NCBI GenBank assembly: GCA_009760855.2
Contig: WPIO01000111.1
Location: forward strand, 494,001-558,000
From: Cristatella mucedo
Lineage: Eukaryota > Bryozoa > Phylactolaemata > Cristatellidae
DNA: 64,000 nucleotides
Direction: 5' to 3'
Part shown: positions 1 to 13,600 of the stretch, piece after piece
Layout of the letters: the number at the start of each line of letters is the position of its first letter
Position numbering within the stretch: the stretch's first letter is position 1
Notes under the pieces: generated by a model
Databases searched by the model: none
Told to the model about the DNA's origin: nothing
The model's input: only the letters and a program-made list of their open reading frames with translations
Translations under genes and position numbers: made by a program

Positions 1-267
1 ACAGCATTTAGTGGGTCCTTGTGATTCGTCCTCGATGTGCTTATGCGTGCTGACACTGTTCATGCTGCCACTGACCACATTTGCATGCTGACCCAGTGCA
101 TGTAACCCCTAACCATGTTATTCATTTTGTTTGTTTTTCAAGCATGATTTTACTTACTATTCTATTGCGTATCACTTTGCAGCAAATGTAAAGCGCCTAG
201 AAAGAGATTAAGTTCTCTGAGGGCGCTTTATCAAGTGCAATATTATTATTATTATTATTATTATTAC
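1..267 (+). mobile_element. L2-like LINE, 3' end, young subfamily
   Basis: Begins within the last codons of the LINE protein (TAFSGSL, stop), then the full 3' UTR, the terminal hairpin (agcgcctagaaagag ... ctctgagggcgct) and an ATT repeat tail at 239-267. Cut by the window edge. Nearly identical to the copies at 5916-6722, 36618-36997 and 56186-56795. Confidence 0.9.
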
Positions 268-606
268 GGTAAGGAATTAATACCGTCACCAGGCCACTGG
301 AAGGGAACCCCTGTCCAGCTTGAACGCCGAATATGTTTCAGACGATTCTTTTTGGACAGAGTTATGGCCGAGGTTGACAGGCCAGCCAACATCACTCAGC
401 AGCTCCCGCGGGTGTCAGCCCAATCCTATAGGCCGAATTGCCACCGCTGGTACCAGAGCTTCCTGGCTTGCTCTTAAGCTCTTGCTCTCTAACCGCACAG
501 GCGCTCCTCTCTGGCTCACTGCTCCAGGACAAAGGAGTTCTTGCCCGCCGCCGAACTGATCTTGTTCGAGCTCAAATTAAGCCAAGGCCAGCAAGGCGCT
601 ACGTAC
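268..606 (+). repeat. Unclassified repeat, family C, uninterrupted copy
   Basis: Matches 36393-36617 plus 36998-37108 over its whole length (for example ccaggccactggaaggg and ctggctcactgctccagg). No protein recognised. Here the site that holds an L2 in the other copy is empty. Confidence 0.6.
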
Positions 607-929
607 TTAAGTTTTAAGTCCGAGGAGTTCGTACCCGATTAGTGTGCAGCCGTACTATGAACCTTCTTTGGCACGATGCAATTACCCAAGGATAGATTAG
701 CCAGGATGAAGAATCGAGAAAGAAAAGTGAGAAAATTCTCTCTGAAAAATCAGCCGCGATAAATGCTAGTGGAACACGCTTCGCTGTATTTAACTATTTT
801 CGAGCACAGCAGCAACGAAAGATGGAAATTCCTTAATTGGCGAGTACTCTTTGGCGGGGAGAAGCAATGCAGACAAGCGGCAAGGTCGCCGGAAGTATCT
901 CTTACAGGAAGTAGAACGCGCTCTGCGAG

Positions 930-1445
930 AAGAGCTCCTCTAGCCTAATGGTTGATCCGCTGATACAGAGCAAAGTTCTTACGCTGACCCACAATGCTCG
1001 CCACGGCTTGGCTCCTTCCTATTTAGCTGGACTGCTGCACCAGTTTAAGCCTCCTCGTGCGCTCAGGTCCTGCATGGACGATGAATTACCTGTTCCATTC
1101 CTCCGCTTAAAGACCATTGGCGAAAGAAGCTTTTGTTCTGCAGGTCCTAGACTGAGGAACTCGCTCCACAATTCTTACGCAACGAAAGCTAATGTCACGC
1201 TGCCGACTATGGCACATCATTTCCAGCAGTCCTGAGCTGCTACTTCCAAGCTACTCACTACCTCAGCTGCTCTCCTGAGTCTGCCATGCTTCCCACTTTC
1301 TCTTTGTTTCGTGAGACGAAGCATGTTGGCTACTGCATGCGTACCGAAAGCCGCTTAGGCTGTGAGTGCACTATGCAAAGCTCTCCTGCAGAATACCCAC
1401 ATAGTCTTGGAGGCTTGTGGAGTTGCAGAAGGCGACACATTACAT
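930..1445 (+). mobile_element. LINE family B, C-terminal coding end and 3' UTR
   Basis: A 95-residue frame contains KVLTLTHNARHGLAPSYL and later FLRLKTIGERSF, the usual C-terminal pattern of CR1/L2-type LINE proteins, but different from the main L2 here. The 3' part recurs at 24440-24617, 26465-26600, 34440-34925 and 63625-63737. Confidence 0.65.
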
Positions 1446-2529
1446 AGAAAGAAGAGATCTCTAGCCATTTGACCAGGCCTTCTGTGCAGCGTATGTCAAG
1501 TGCCTATATAGAAGTGCACGCGAAGTCACTATCATACGACATGAATTGCGGCGATCACTATTATTTTATTGTTCCTATGATGATATTTTTGTCATTTCTT
1601 ACATCCAATGGTTTGCCCTAGATTTTTTTCTCCAGTGAGAGAAGCTGTTTTATGCGAAATAATCATGCACACATTTTTAATTGTCTGCCTGTCTCGGTCA
1701 AATAGACGGAGAAATGACAATACTGTTACATTGTTTTGAAAGAGCTACCTAGTTGATCCGTTTGGAGCAGGTAGGAGCAAGAGCATTTCCTGCAGTGCTG
1801 CAGTCCTATAAGCCGCAGCACTGCTAGGCCGAGTGTGCTCGTACAAGATTTGTCGATGCAGCATTAGCAAACGTGTCACGTGTCGCCGCCCAAGGATTAA
1901 CATGGCGCTTCGACCATTTGTGTGGGCGGGTATAAAGTGGGTGCTGCAGTCATCGTGACCTCTGAGTTTCTCAAAATATTTGTCTGCAGCAGTCAATAAG
2001 GCAGGTGTGATCATCTTTTGACAGGCGGTCTTCAAATCTCTACCTCTCGTAATTGCAATGACCCGTAAAATTACTTTTGTAAATGTTATTTCTCCATTTA
2101 AAGAATTTTTGGGCAAACTTTTCGCCCGGTTTTACATACCAAGTTGGCCAAGAAACGCTCAAAAGTGAGATTTCAGAAAGATCAGATATGCCCATAATAA
2201 CTTCTATGAAAAGTATGGCTGACGAGCCACTCCTATTTCTAAAAGTTGATATCGTTGGCTGTCTCTTGACGGAAATGCATTAACTTATTAAGCTTCTACT
2301 GATCTCCAATCATGCAATAATAGCTCATTTATTTTCAGCGCATATTGTCATTATTCAAACGTAAAAAAATTTGATTCCTATCAATAATGAAAAAATGTAT
2401 TTTGCTCGAAGGAAAAGAAATCTTTTCTTAAGCAGTTTTACACGTATTCCGCAGGTAGTACGTCAATTGGTTAGGAATAGCATCCTCGATTTTAGCCCAT
2501 GTAAGCACTTAGAGTCATTTCACACCGAT
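1446..2529. other. AT-rich stretch, no supported gene
   Basis: Includes a 123-codon open frame on the - strand (2116-1745) without a recognisable domain or splice context. Nothing else stands out. Confidence 0.5.
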
Positions 2530-3035
2530 GAATAAAATGCTGTGAGGAACACCCGGGTTTCAAGCTTCTTTTTAAATTTCGACAATTCATGGCATGTCGT
2601 GACTCCAGTCAGTAGTAAGTTCCAGGTGGTGGGAGCATATGAATAAACGCAATGCCACCGATTGATTTTAGGTTGATTATAGGCTCAGCTAAGCATCTGG
2701 GATAAGAGGAGCAGGTGGCTTGATTAGGAAGTTTCTCGGATAGATTGGTCGGAGAAGAAAATAAAGGGGCCGAAAAGTTGGTGGCAAAACTTCGTTTTCC
2801 ATCAACCGCAATTGTTTTTTGCAAGGCAGGAAGACTTGCAAGCAGCGAGTTACTGCCCGTGTGCCCGGATTGGGTGCTATGAATATAAATATGTCACAGT
2901 GGGTGGTCGCTTGCACTAGAGCCTCTGTTCGTCTAACTAACATTCAACTAAACTCACGGTCGCCGAAGGATTTGAGGTTCGTACGAGGTATAGGTAAGCG
3001 ATTACATTCCGAAAAGCTGCCTCTGTCTATTTGTG
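2530..3035 (-). mobile_element. Very old L2 relics, antisense
   Basis: Two pieces align with the L2 C-terminal coding region in reverse: 2530-2800 and 2935-3035 (ccgaaggatttgaggttcg, then gtacgaggta). Heavily diverged. Confidence 0.5.
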
Positions 3036-3054
3036 CGTCTCTATCTGTCCGTCC

Positions 3055-3110
3055 GTCCATCTGTCTCTGTCTCTGTCTCTCTCCCTCTCTCTCTGTATTT
3101 CTCTGTATTT
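3055..3110. repeat. CT-rich simple repeat
   Basis: Degenerate (tctctg)n/(ct)n tract. Confidence 0.8.
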
Positions 3111-3465
3111 AACACTAACTAGTGGCTGACCTGTTTGATCAACATCTGCTAATACGTCTTGGGCCAGCTGAATCCCTGGGATCGGTTATCTGCAGCATCT
3201 ACGTATGCATTGGACTAAGTTCTTCCCAACGACGCTAAATGCCGGTGCTTGGGAGTCGGAGAGTTTAGGCGAACCGGCGGTAAAAATATTTGGCCTCTCC
3301 TCTGCTCATCCAGCCTCTGCACGACATGAATCGGCACGACAATCTGCACACAACGTGTGCGCCCGATATGAAGCTCGCGGTTAGCAGGTAGCAGGGCAGC
3401 CCCCCCACTGGACTCCCGGGCTTTACCTGGGCTAATCCTGTACATATATGCAGCTCCCGAATGGG

Positions 3466-4130
3466 CTGTAGACTAAGGTAAGCGCCGCGAAGCGGCGACT
3501 GCTCGATGAATTGCCAGGCAATATTTAGCCTTCAGCACAGATAGTTGATCTCGGCTTTCCCTCGAAACTTAACTCAGGCCGACTATCTCATGTCCGAGCT
3601 CAGTGCTACGCCATGGTCCTTCATCCATCCACCGTCGTTCTATTCATCTTGCACCTTGGTTCTACGAGAGCTCCGAGCTAGGTGATCTTATTAGAGACCG
3701 CATGCCAGCTATTCTGTCAACCATCTCGCCGAATGTACGTGAAACCGGTCTTCCTCTTGGTTTATTAACAATCGCTCTCTTGCCACTTGCGACTGGTCTC
3801 GTAGACTATGCTTCACTTTCGAGAGGAGGCCTGTGGTCCGCTCGCTTACCTATGGTCATTCATTAGTCGCGCTTGGCTGGGCCAGACGCCTCAGTCACTA
3901 CCGGCCTATGCCATCCTTCTAGCGCACGGCCTAAGCTCCTGTTCTCGCCTGTCATCCAACATTTTCCCCTTCCATACGTGCGATGCCTTTGAGCCCATAT
4001 ATAGACAAAAGCAAGTGTTTGCAGCAGTTGTGGCAGAAAAGTTTAGCCGAGCCCATCTTTACGAGCAGGCTTTCTGGCCTGGAAATAAAATAAAGTGTGC
4101 ATCACTATTTATCTGTTTTTATTGCGATTC
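3466..4130 (+). mobile_element. Weak candidate for a solo LTR
   Basis: A TATA-like catatatagac near 3995 is followed 85 bases later by aataaaataaag (4083-4094), the order of promoter and poly(A) signal in an LTR. Ends and target duplication are not clear, and no second copy is present in the window. Confidence 0.2.
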
Positions 4131-4329
4131 AATTTGAGAGATTTTGCCGAGATCCAAGAGCGAAAGCCAACGATTTTTGAAATGCCTACTTAGCCTGCAT
4201 CGACGTACATGTCTGAAGCCTCTGGCTACCTTATCTTCTCGGTGCGGTGTCGGCAGAATCGCTGGACTGCTAAATTAGTTATCTAAGCAAAATTTATACA
4301 TGCGAAAGTGAATGCACGACATTTACTCC

Positions 4330-4697
4330 ACGCCGCCAAATCAGGATACCAATCGCCTGGTGCCACCGGATGGGGCTCACCGCAGAGGTCAGCAGCGGTC
4401 ACCGGCGCCCGAATCCGTTGTCATAGCTAACCTCCGGCACTAAAGAGGCAGACTTTTTTGCCTTTACGGGCGATACTAGCTCGCGGTTGCTCGTGATCGC
4501 CTCACATTATCAGCCTCACTGCGATGGGCAGAAACTTGTGCTCTTAAATATTCTTCTCGTAGAACAGTACGAAAATACTCTTGCGGAGCACGGCGTGTTC
4601 GAGTCGGACATTTGGCGGCGCTCAATGTCATTGCCATTGTCGGAGCCTTTCGCTTCGGTAGCTGGGCTGCAGTCGCCGGCCTACTTCGCGCCGCGCA
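4330..4697 (+). promoter_or_regulatory. CpG-rich promoter region of the RING gene
   Basis: The 370 bases before the first exon, and the exon itself, are visibly richer in CG dinucleotides than the AT-rich flanks. No TATA box is seen near the start codon. This is what a CpG-island type animal promoter looks like. The transcription start is not determined. Confidence 0.4.
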
Positions 4698-7600
4698 ATG
4701 TCAGGAGTCGTCAGCAACGTGTTCAAGAGCATATGCGAGGAGTACCTTCGTCCGGCGGGCGTTAAGGTGGGCGGCTATCCGCAGGAGCTGTTCAAAGACC
4801 TCGCGGAACAGAAGAGAGAAGCATACGAGTGCAGAATCTGGTCAGTCGAACGACTCGTTCAGCGCGCTCGCGTGCATCCCGGCGCGAAACGCGCCTGCCG
4901 CTCGGCGCACCCGCCGCGAGACCGCCCGCCGGCTTACGTAGTCGCCGCAGCGGCAGCGTCGCCTCTAGAGATTGTCCTCCCATCGCTGCTGTGCGACGAG
5001 CTCTTGTTGCCTGTCAGCCTCTGGAAGCCAGCGACTCAGCAGCAGGCTTGCTCGTGAACCAGCCAGCGTTTGGCCAGCCAGCGCTCGGCTCGGGCGTGCG
5101 GTGCGCTGCCGCTCGAGGCTGGCGTTAGCTCGCCAGCAGCTGACCTTCGGTGGTAGTGGCAGTGGGGCTCGTTTGCAGTGGTCTCGTGTTCATCGTTCCG
5201 ATGGAGCTGCCCAAACTCGGGTTTGCAGCCGCGTCCATTCGCGTTCGGAAGACTGCCGCCGGGCTTGCCAAACTTGCTCGTGTGCCTGGGACGCATGCTT
5301 GCTCGATCGCCGGGGTCTGGAGGGGGAGAGCACCAACTTCAATTGGATGCCTCGGAGTATTCTTCTTCGAGACTATTCAGGCACTAGGGGGCTAGGTGGG
5401 ACCAGGCTCAACTACCGAATCGGTCTCCTTTATTTAGCCTGCTCGATAGCTCCATTTTTGTGTGAGCCGCGGTCAGTTTTTGTCTTGATCCCAAAATGCT
5501 ACAGACGATCCGGCTACTGCTGCAAATGGCATCAGCTCCAGCTATAACTACCCAGACAAGTGTGTCAAACAGGCCTTGCTGCCTGTCATTAAAATATACC
5601 TTCAACGACAGCGGTTCGAGACAGATCCCTTCACTTACTGAGCTCCTCCTTGCTCCACTTTGGGGCTCATGAATGCACAGCAGGGCTCCAGGACATGCCT
5701 ATAAGTTCCTCTGTGATGTCCCATCCTACATCATCTGGGTTCCTGAATGAATCTTGGAGCTGTTCCTGGATGCACAGCAGGGCTTCTTGGTGCATCTCGG
5801 GACTCCTGGATGTGCCATGCAGCTTATTCGGGATTCCTGAGTGGTCTGGCTTCCTGAGTGCTCCTCGAAGCTCATCCTCAGTGCTCAGTGTATACCCACA
5901 GAACGTGGGAGATGTAATAATAATAATAATAATAATATTGCACTTGATAAAGCGCCCTCAGAGAACTTAATCTCTTTCTAGGCGCTTTACATTTGCTGCA
6001 AAGTGATACGCAATAGAATAGTAAGTAAAATCATGCTTGAAAAACAAACAAAATGAATAACATGGTTAGCGGTTACATGCACTGGGTCAGCATGCAAATG
6101 TGGTTAGTGGCAGCATGAACAGTGTCAGCACGCATAAGCACATCGAGGACGAGTCACAAGGACCCACTAAATGCTGTCCTAAATAGGTATGTTTTTAAGT
6201 TTCTTTTAAATGTGGTCAGGTCAGGGGATGTTCTGATGCAGGTCGGGAGGGAGTTCCAGGCTGTGGGAGCATACGAGCTAAATGCACGGTCTCCAAAGGA
6301 TTTAAGGTTTGTACGAGGTATTTCTAGACTGTTGGATTCCGAAAAGCGAGTGGTACGATGCTTTGCCTGATGGGGTAGTATCTCTGAAAGATAGGCTGGA
6401 GCCATAGAATGAAGAGACCTAAAAGTGAGCGACAAAACCTTGAAGTCAATCCGTTGCTTGACTGGTAACCAGTGCAGGTCGGCGAGAAGTGGAGTAATGT
6501 GGCAACTGCGACGCTCACGACAGACAAGCCTAGCTGCAGAGTTTTGCACCAGCTGCAATCGCCTGATCGCACATGCTGGTAGGCCAGTAAGCAGTGAGTT
6601 GCAGAAGTCGAGACGAGATGTCACGAATGCATGGACCAACTTGCACGTGGTATCCTTATCTAAACAAGCCCTAATTTTAGCAATGTTATGAAGCTGAAAA
6701 TAGGCTGATTTGACTGTAGCACCACCTGTTGGCTAGTGCCTGTGACTGGAAAGGTTCAGCCGTGTGTTGAATAGCACCTGCCTTCAGATCCCCATAATAA
6801 TGATTTTCCTTAAGTTGTTTACCTTAACTAACCAAGTTGCCTCGAAATCCACTCATGCATGGCCTGAGACCGGCACTGAAAGCACAGCTATATAAATGAA
6901 TGGGCTGAAATTTTGTCAGAAGACCAACGACAGATCGGCCTGCTTGACAGTGTGATTGCCCAGTTTACTCGACAGGAACAGAGCTTTTCTCTCCGTGTCG
7001 ACTTTTTCCCCTTTTGCTGGCCTGAGTTTTGTGTGCTCGGCAGTGCACCAATTAGTAGTGACCCGATGGGTGCCCAGCCTAAGATTGCCCTGAGCTCGAC
7101 TCGCTGGTTATACGTTGCTACACTAGACATCGTTTGTTCTTACTTAAGTGGTGCCAACATTCCATTGCCCCAAAACCAGCAGATTTCGGTGGCAATTCTC
7201 TCCTCGTCGTGCTCTGCTAACCTGTGCTCTAGCCAGGTCCTTGTGCATTCTGACAGCCACATCGATCCTTGGCCATGCCAACTTGCATAGTCAATATTAA
7301 GTCAGGAGCAGCCAGTCCTTGACTTTGCCTGAGGCAGCCAATCATATTAGGGCCCATGACTGGTGAGTTGACCATCGGACGAACGGTCGCATCAGATCAG
7401 TTCAAGGGAGAGGGTCTGTGCCAATAGTGCCCATGTTCACTGGGCCTTAGTCTTAGCGTACTGTAGAGGTACTCTGCACTTCACGATGCAGGTCGTTGGT
7501 TCGATTATTGCAGTCGGCTATCCTTAATAGCTCAGTGCATGCTGAGGTGGAGGTGATAACCCCCCTCACTCACCAGGTATATCTCGAATCATCGTGCATG

Positions 7601-10600
7601 CATTCGCCTTCATGCGTATTTATATGTGCCCACGTGCAGGTTTCCCTGCACACACATGCCGCAAGATTGCGTGCATGGCAGCAGTTTGATGTACGAAGAC
7701 GTGGCAGCTTTTTTCTGAAGCTGTGGCACCTTCACTTGGCTTCCCTGCATTGCCTTCTCGAACCTGCATCCTCTATTGCAGGCCTATAGCCAGTGTTCAA
7801 GCAGTGGTGATAGCCGTTAAGGCTCTTCTGTGGCTGTGCGAAATACTCTGTTAAATCAGCTAGTATTTTTTCGAGCTTCTTGCTCGTTGTAGTTTTCTGA
7901 TTGGGCCTGCAAGTGGCAGGTGCTCGCTCGCTCACATGCGATTGCACGCGTGTGCTGCTAGGCTGCTGCACTAGTATTTCCACAGAGTTTTCAACGCACC
8001 GTATTTCAGGGGTTAAAGAGATCCAAAACTGAACCTCTCTGGACAGGGCAAACATAATGGCAAGGCAGTACCGATCTTGGCCAGACGAAGCACTTGACCT
8101 GCCGATTAAACTGTACGGCTGAACACTGCTGGTTGGTCTACCTGAGCTGAGTGATTGCCTACTGACTCAGTCATGTCATGGCTGCCTGACCCAGAGCTTT
8201 GGGCTTCTGCTTGGGCCGACTTGTGGCTGGTTGTATGCCATTGGCCTGCTGTAGCCAGTCTGTGTGTGCGTAGGAGCTCTCTCTGTAACTGGCCTCACCC
8301 GATCGGCTGCATGCTAGCTTTGATGGCAGTCGTCTATCTCACTCCTTCAGCGTGTCCTTTTTTGCCCCTGCTGCTGCTCTATCCCCTTCCGACCTGTCAT
8401 CATTAGTAGAATGCTACAACAGGACATTAGCTGACATGCTCGATGAGTTTGCACTTTTAACTGAGCTCACTATGCACTCAGCCCACATGACCTATGGTTT
8501 ATCACAGACATTACACTAGCTATGCTTACCGAGCACGACCTTGATAGAGCCCACACAAGACTAGGGCTGATTGTCCATCGACAGGCATTTGAGGACTGGT
8601 CTAGATCGTACCAATGGATCCTAGAAAAGGCCAGGTCTAGCTTCTATAAAACACTGTTAAATCACATACGGCCAATAAAAAAGTGCTGATGTCTACGATC
8701 GACCATCTTCTCAAGCACTCCCAGGTTACCTCCTTACCTAGCCATCCTTTTGGTGATCTAGCTGATGGCTTCTCTAGCTACTTTGTCAACAAGATAGATA
8801 CGATTAGTAAGTCCATCCCTAGGATGGGCTCATCCCCTCTGGACTCATGTCTTTCAATTCCATGCAGTACTTACATGTATACTTCAAGGTCACAAGCCAC
8901 CTTATTCCTAAGTTAATATCCCAATCAAAGAAGACAACTAGTCCTGTACACCCTACTGTCACTTTCCTGATTTTATGATGCATGAATCTGCATCTGCCAT
9001 GCTCAACTAACATTATAAATATGCCATTAGCCTCAGATAGTGTCCCAGCACCTACCAAAACTGCCGAAGTCAGGCCACTAGTTAAATAAACAACACTAGA
9101 TCAAGAGAACTTGATCAACTTCCACCCAGTCTCTCTTCTGTAATTCCTGTTTAAGACACTGAAATGAGTTGTGGCAGACCAGCTGAACTCATACATTGAA
9201 ACTTAAAGCCTAGCTAGTATGCACCAGTCTGGTTTTCGAGTTAATCACTCCACAGAGTAAGCTTTACTTCGGGGTATAACGACCTTTTTAGGAATGTAGA
9301 CTGAGGTAGAGTCTCTCTGCTTGTCTTGCTTAATTTTTTGGCAGCTTTTGATACTATGGGTCACCAAGTCCTACTTGAGACCCTCTCATTTCGCCTAGGC
9401 ATCACTGGCACTGCACTGCAACAGTTCAAGTCCTATCCTAGTGAGAGACACCAGAGTATTGATGTGGATGGACAAAGATCATCCGAGGATGCTGTGAAGT
9501 ATAGAATACCTCTGGCTCTGTGTTTCGTCCAGTTCTTTTTTCGGTTTATACTCTCCCTCTTGGGGATGTGATTGCCAAACACAATCTAGGCTTTCACTTC
9601 TATGCAGATGACACTCAGTTTTACCTTTGCTTTAATCCCTCCCTGGCCTCGAGAGAGTCGAATTCTCTCAACTACCTTGCTGCATGTATTGATAACATCT
9701 GTTCTTGGGTGACTGCAAACTTTATTAAATTGAATGAGAGCTTTTTTGTGTATGGGAAAACCAAGTGCTATTCAGAAATTGGAAAACTGAACTCTTAAAA
9801 TTAGCTCTGCCAGCTAATGTCCTGTTGCATCTGCAAAAATCTGTATCCTGTTTCAGTGACCTTCAGTTGAACGACCACATCAGCTTCACAGTCAAGTCTG
9901 CGTACTTTTAACTACATAACATTGCTTAAATTCGGGCTTGTTTAGACAGGAATACACAATTTAAATTAGTCGATGCATTCATGACATCACGTCTTGACTT
10001 TTGCAATTCACTGCTTGCTGGTCTACCAGCCTGTGCAATAAGTGGCCTTCAGTTGGTGCAAAACTCAACAGCGTGGCTTGTCTGTCATGAGAGGCACAGT
10101 TGCCACATCACAACAATTCTAGATGACCTAGACTCGTGCAGCTGAGACAAATAATTTGTTTGCAAAGTAGTGTACTTGCAAAAGCACGGTACATATACTA
10201 AGTAGTAACTGCACTACATTGAGTGTAGGCAGAAGCGAATGAAATGCTATCAAAGCCCCGAGTTCCCTGTTATTTAGCAAAATCCTGCAGTTTAGCAAAA
10301 TGTTAAAGCAGCCAGGAATCAACAGCATCACTGTAATCGCTTTTTCGAGGCTCAGCAATAGATATTTCCCTTCGTCTGATCGTCACCGTGTGTCTTGGGA
10401 GATGCAGACTGCCTTGGCCAATGAGAATGCAAAATGCCACTCCTCTGGCCTCCATCGAATGGACAAGCACACAACTCTTATCAGCACTGGAAGAAAACCG
10501 ACACAGTTTGTATGTAGACATGTATGCATATTCGTGCTCTTTGCTATAGAACCTGCCCTCGTTTTGGAGTTTGAGACAATATTAAACCAAAGTTAGGGTT

Positions 10601-13600
10601 CTTCACTGGGGAGGTGTGGGAGTTGTTTGGAGACATCCAGTCCCACAATACCTTGCTGCCCAGTCCGCATGTCTCTGTATCGCACTGGCTCCCCAGTCAA
10701 GCATCGACTCAAGCATGATTCTGTTGCTCACTTTTAGGTTGCTTAGCTCTCTGGCTCATGCTGACCTAGCAGACCTTTTCTCTCACTAGGCTAGGCATGC
10801 TACCAAATGGTTTTCCTGACTACATTGTTTAGCTACACCTCATTGGAACCTCAAATTCTTAGGAGACCATGGCATTAGTTGTTGTGGTCCCAAAGCCTGG
10901 AACTCACTCCCGACTGACGTTGCTACAGTCCCTGACTCGAATGCATTTAAAACGAAGCTAAAGCACATATGTTTATAACAACATTTAGCGGATAAGTGCA
11001 ATTCTTCCTTTGTGTGCTTATGGGTCATGGCATTGTGCATGCTGCCAGTTAGCTTATTTCCATGCTGACCCTGTGCATGTCACATGTAACCATGTTATGC
11101 TTGTTGACATTGAGCATTCTACCACTAGCCATTGGACTAAACTTCCCTTCGAGCACATGTAAAGTGCCCAGAAAGAGATTCGGTTCTCTGAGGGTGCTAT
11201 ATCAAACGTATCATTGTCGTTATTGTTATCATTATTTGCTGGCAGTAAGGCCACCCTTGCTAAGCCGTCCGAAACACACCAAGACCCTTCCAAGAATATG
11301 CCCATATGCATTCATTCATGCTGTTACGCTGTTTCACGTGTTTATCTTTTAAGTTTTCTATTTAACAAGTCTCGGGTATTCAAGATTCCAGGGACAGGTG
11401 AGGTTGCCAGGGCAGAAAGACGTTTCGAAAAGGTTAAGATCGTTTTGATTATGGCCAGGAGAGCCACTTTACCTGCAGCTCGGCTAGCGATTGAACCATC
11501 TGCTGTAGTGCAGTACCGTTGGAGCTCTGTGGACCTCAGTGGTTGAGGTGGATGAGACCTCGGATGCTCGTTCTCCCATGCAGTGGCTACCAGTATGCTA
11601 GTCCTGCCTTAGCTGAACAAGGGCTCTTTTGATTCTCAACAAGTAATTCAAGATTGAATGAACAGGTCCTCCGACTTCACGTGACACTAGATTTGTCCAT
11701 AACTACGAGGTTTCTATTCTCATCTATCATGTTTAAGCTTCGGAATGTCTTTTAGTAGCATGCAAATGCAAATGTCATCATCGCCGGCACTAAGAGAAAC
11801 AGTCGGATTTGGAGCGAAGTTTGGAAGGGTTGGAGGATATGTATATTTGGGTATTACATGTATAGAAATGAAAGCCAAGATTGTGTTTGAGAACGACATC
11901 GGCCATGGGTCAACGACTGAAACCCGAGGTCCCCTTTACTTCAAGGGGTCCCTAAACGTCCGTGGCGTCTCTTTATTAGATACGACTTAGCCCAGCGGAG
12001 CATTGTGCCTGTGATACCTAGGCATGTGAGGAGGCTCTTCTGATGGATGCCGACATAGTGTCAAATGCTGCCGGTATATCAGGGAGTACCCAAAGAGAGG
12101 GTCTACCTTGATCAGCCACAGTTCAGAAGGCCACTGTAAACCTGAAGAGGAGCAGTTCTGTGGGGTGGTTAGCTTAAAAATCCAACCGGAACTTGCTACC
12201 AAGGTTTTATGAATTAATTTAACCGCTAAGTTGCCGATGCTCTCCTTGTTCAAGTATCTTGGATGCAAATAACTTGAGGGAGACTGAAGGCAAGTCACCC
12301 AAACTCTTGCTATCTATAGTAGGATCTTTAATTAGCGAATAGAGAATTCCCTTTCTTAGATTGGGACCTTTACAGGGAGCCTGGGGCATAATATTTCTTA
12401 CGGTGGGCAGCAATAGGCCGACGACCCTCATCAGAAGTTGTTGTTACGACACGGTCTGGAGGTCTTTTATAGCCCGAGGGATCAGTTAAATGTCAAGGTC
12501 AGTAGAGGCAGGTGCAAAGAAATGAGAGAATCAGAGTAGGGCGATGAGAGGTAGCAGTGTCCGGCAGGGACAGCAGTGAGGGACTGAAGTCACCAATCCT
12601 TTCAGTTGTACCTACAGAAAATAGGAAAAGCAGACCAGCAGAGGGGGGCCAGTGGGTGCCAAATAGGCTAGTTTGGGTACAATTGCCGAGGAAAATTTGA
12701 TCTAGGCTGTGGTGTTCTAGATGTGTTGGAGCTTGAACTTGAACGCGAATACGGAGGTAGGATGACTCGGGTAGGGACATTATGCTTAAGTGCATCGGAT
12801 AGTACGGCTTGTTAAAGCCAACGTTGCAATCATCTAGAATAGGAAGAGGGCTATTCCTGGTGCTAATAATGGAGACAAAGTCGGAAAAGTTAGTGGCACA
12901 GCTTGGATTTCTGCTTAGTAGACTGTATTAGCTCGACCATCGGCAACTTTCCACTACCAGGACAGAGAAGGGGGAGGGAGGGGCTTAGAACATTGCTTAA
13001 CAGGAGCTGAGAGCAAAGTGAAATAGGCAGGCAGCAATGCTTATTCCATTGCCAGTTCTAATCGATGATTCTGTATGAAAAGAAGGAGAGGCCTTCTTGG
13101 GTAGCGCACAGCGGATCGTTGACCAGTTCGTTGACTTCAGCCAGGTCTCTGTTAACTTGGCCTATCAGTGTTAGCATAATGGTGAGGTGCTTACATTTAA
13201 CAACGCAGATTATGGGTTCTAGACCTGCAGCAGACAATTCTTCGTTGGCTGCTGCTAGTTAGGTAATAGAAGGTTAGGGCCCGTGCTACAAGAAGGAGGG
13301 TGTTTGAAGCAGTCGGCGGTTACTTTCTTTTATGGCTCATCAGTGTTAGCATTTAGAGGTCGACCGTTTAATGGAATTTTGCAAAAGAAGCCACGGCAAC
13401 CACTGCCTATGGGCAGGCTTCCTTCTTCATGGTAAAGTCTGCCGATATAGCAAAGCATATGTTGTGATTCCCTTAGCTGTATACTGATTCACTGATTGAC
13501 CACAACAACGATCGATGCGTTAATGATGTGTGGCACTCAACCACTCAGATAGTGAAGGAGGTAGAATCTATCTCTTGCTGCTATAATCCCATCTGCTTGG

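Noticed and set aside
1745-2116. 123-codon open frame, - strand
   Set aside because: No domain, no splice or start context, no paralogue in the window. A chance frame is likely.
3603-4137. Two overlapping open frames, + strand
   Set aside because: Residue use is not typical of a gene, no domain recognised, and the region looks more like a possible LTR.
4972-5547. 191-codon open frame in GC-rich DNA after exon 1
   Set aside because: Lies in intron 1 of the RING gene, overlaps several other open frames in all phases, and reads as Ser/Arg/Cys-rich noise expected of CG-rich sequence.
7447-7520. tRNA-like stretch with a possible CAC anticodon and ggttcgatt
   Set aside because: The anticodon and acceptor stems do not pair well, and the second half of the B box is wrong. 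At most a worn tRNA-derived fragment, not a tRNA gene.
11520-11600. tRNA-like cctcagtggttgaggtgg
   Set aside because: No matching B box at a proper distance.
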